Source: Neptunomonas japonica DSM 18939 (GTDB lineage: Bacteria > Pseudomonadota > Gammaproteobacteria > Pseudomonadales > Balneatricaceae). From it: 64,000 bases of DNA. The stretch is taken from contig NZ_AUGR01000009.1 of NCBI RefSeq assembly GCF_000422765.1, forward strand, positions 162,710-226,709, read 5' to 3'. The notes beneath the pieces are model-generated. The model saw only the letters and a program-made list of their open reading frames with translations. It ran no database searches and was not told the DNA's origin. Positions 63,686 to 64,000 of this stretch are shown here, in pieces. The translations under genes and the position numbers were made by a program. The number at the start of each line of letters is the position of its first letter. Positions within the stretch are counted from its first letter, which is position 1.

Positions 63686-64000
63686 TGTCCCGTCCTAAAA
63701 TACGTTGACGGTTTTTGATAGAAGCGGTTGCCCTAGGCAGCCGCTTTTTTTATGCACCTCTTCTGGCGTTTTCATGCCAAGGCTCAAGTGCGGCCTCATT
63801 TGGTTATAGATAGCGATTGACTCAGCCACCAACACTTTCAATTCAATAAACGTTTTACATCGATACAGTAGAAACTCCTGCTTGAGTATCCCGTTAACTC
63901 TCTCTGCCAGTGCATTCTGATAGCAATCATAACCATCTGTCATCGACGGCACCATACCGTTATCCTCCAATGCCTTCTGATAGACTGCTGAACAGTATTG
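63686..64000 (-). mobile_element. IS3-family insertion sequence, right end (cut by window edge)
   Basis: The element end is taken at TGTCCCGTCCTAAAATACG (63686), which has the TG start and sequence expected of IS3-family terminal repeats (IS150-like group). The transposase reading frame starts 9 bp inside and runs to the window edge. The other end and any target duplication lie outside the window. Confidence 0.8.
63695..64000 (-). CDS. IS3-family transposase OrfB, C-terminal fragment
   Basis: The open frame runs from the window edge (QYCSAVYQKALEDNG) to a stop at 63695, about 101 codons. It is the end of the rve integrase core: SMTDGYDCYQNALAERVNGILKQEF contains the catalytic glutamate of the DDE triad, and YNQMRPHLSLGMKTPEEVH is the standard IS3 OrfB ending. 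No frameshift or premature stop is visible in this part, so the copy may be intact. The N-terminal DDE residues lie outside the window. Confidence 0.9.
   Translation of the reverse strand, partial: QYCSAVYQKALEDNGMVPSMTDGYDCYQNALAERVNGILKQEFLLYRCKTFIELKVLVAESIAIYNQMRPHLSLGMKTPEEVHKKSGCLGQPLLSKTVNVF

Overview
The window reads as chromosomal DNA of a free-living, halotolerant marine gammaproteobacterium. I infer an Oceanospirillales-type methylotroph relative (Neptuniibacter/Neptunomonas-like) from the ectABCD operon with a divergent EctR-type MarR regulator, a glutathione-dependent formaldehyde pathway, a soluble NAD-dependent formate dehydrogenase, a split B12-dependent ribonucleotide reductase of the Pseudomonas type and many LysR regulators. 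This is inference from gene content; no rRNA or other taxonomic marker is present. No tRNA, rRNA, CRISPR array or prophage was recognised.

Layout. 0-2.5 kb: a LysR regulator cut by the window edge, then frmA and fghA (formaldehyde to formate). 2.6-6.5 kb: ectoine/hydroxyectoine operon ectABCD (minus strand) with ectR divergent. 6.6-19.2 kb: a mosaic of small metabolic genes, most beside their own LysR regulator (quinone reductase-like MDR, GST, an RlhA-like U32 protein, CREST hydrolase, a haloacetate-dehalogenase-like hydrolase, bluB, VOC, SDR). 19.3-23 kb: truncated hemoglobin and the split class II ribonucleotide reductase nrdJab, whose promoter carries tandem NrdR boxes and a perfect FNR/ANR box. 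23.2-28.8 kb: histidine kinase convergent with an orphan TAXI binding protein, DUF4197, a bacterial voltage-gated cation channel and a second GST. 28.8-36.3 kb: thioesterase, ahpCF with a candidate OxyR site, a Xre/MbcA-RES toxin-antitoxin pair, a chemoreceptor and a DMT transporter. 36.4-38.9 kb: prpE with a long perfect palindrome upstream. 38.9-45.5 kb: an unusual plus-strand array bracketed by two secreted YHS-domain proteins and containing a DoxX-like protein, two different ATP-grasp ligases coupled to an MFS transporter, a DinB-fold protein, an NRDE/TANGO2 protein and a P460-type lipoprotein cytochrome. 45.7-49.4 kb: B12-dependent metH. 49.5-57.5 kb: formate dehydrogenase operon fdsGBA-fdhD-fdsD, a PD-(D/E)XK-like gene and a divergent HTH/substrate-binding regulator. 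57.5-63.3 kb: a metallophosphoesterase coupled to a sodium/solute symporter, an ABC exporter and an NDH-2-type dehydrogenase. 63.7-64 kb: the end of an IS3-family insertion sequence.

How the genes fit together. frmA, fghA and fds together oxidise formaldehyde to CO2 and yield NADH. bluB, nrdJab and metH point to a cobalamin-based physiology, including DNA precursor synthesis that does not need oxygen. ect genes cover salt stress; ahpCF and possibly the GSTs cover peroxide and electrophile stress. The most likely undescribed system is the ATP-grasp/ATP-grasp/MFS cassette at about 39.9-42.9 kb, which looks like a two-ligase pathway making and exporting a small peptide or amino-acid conjugate. 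Its product cannot be named from sequence.
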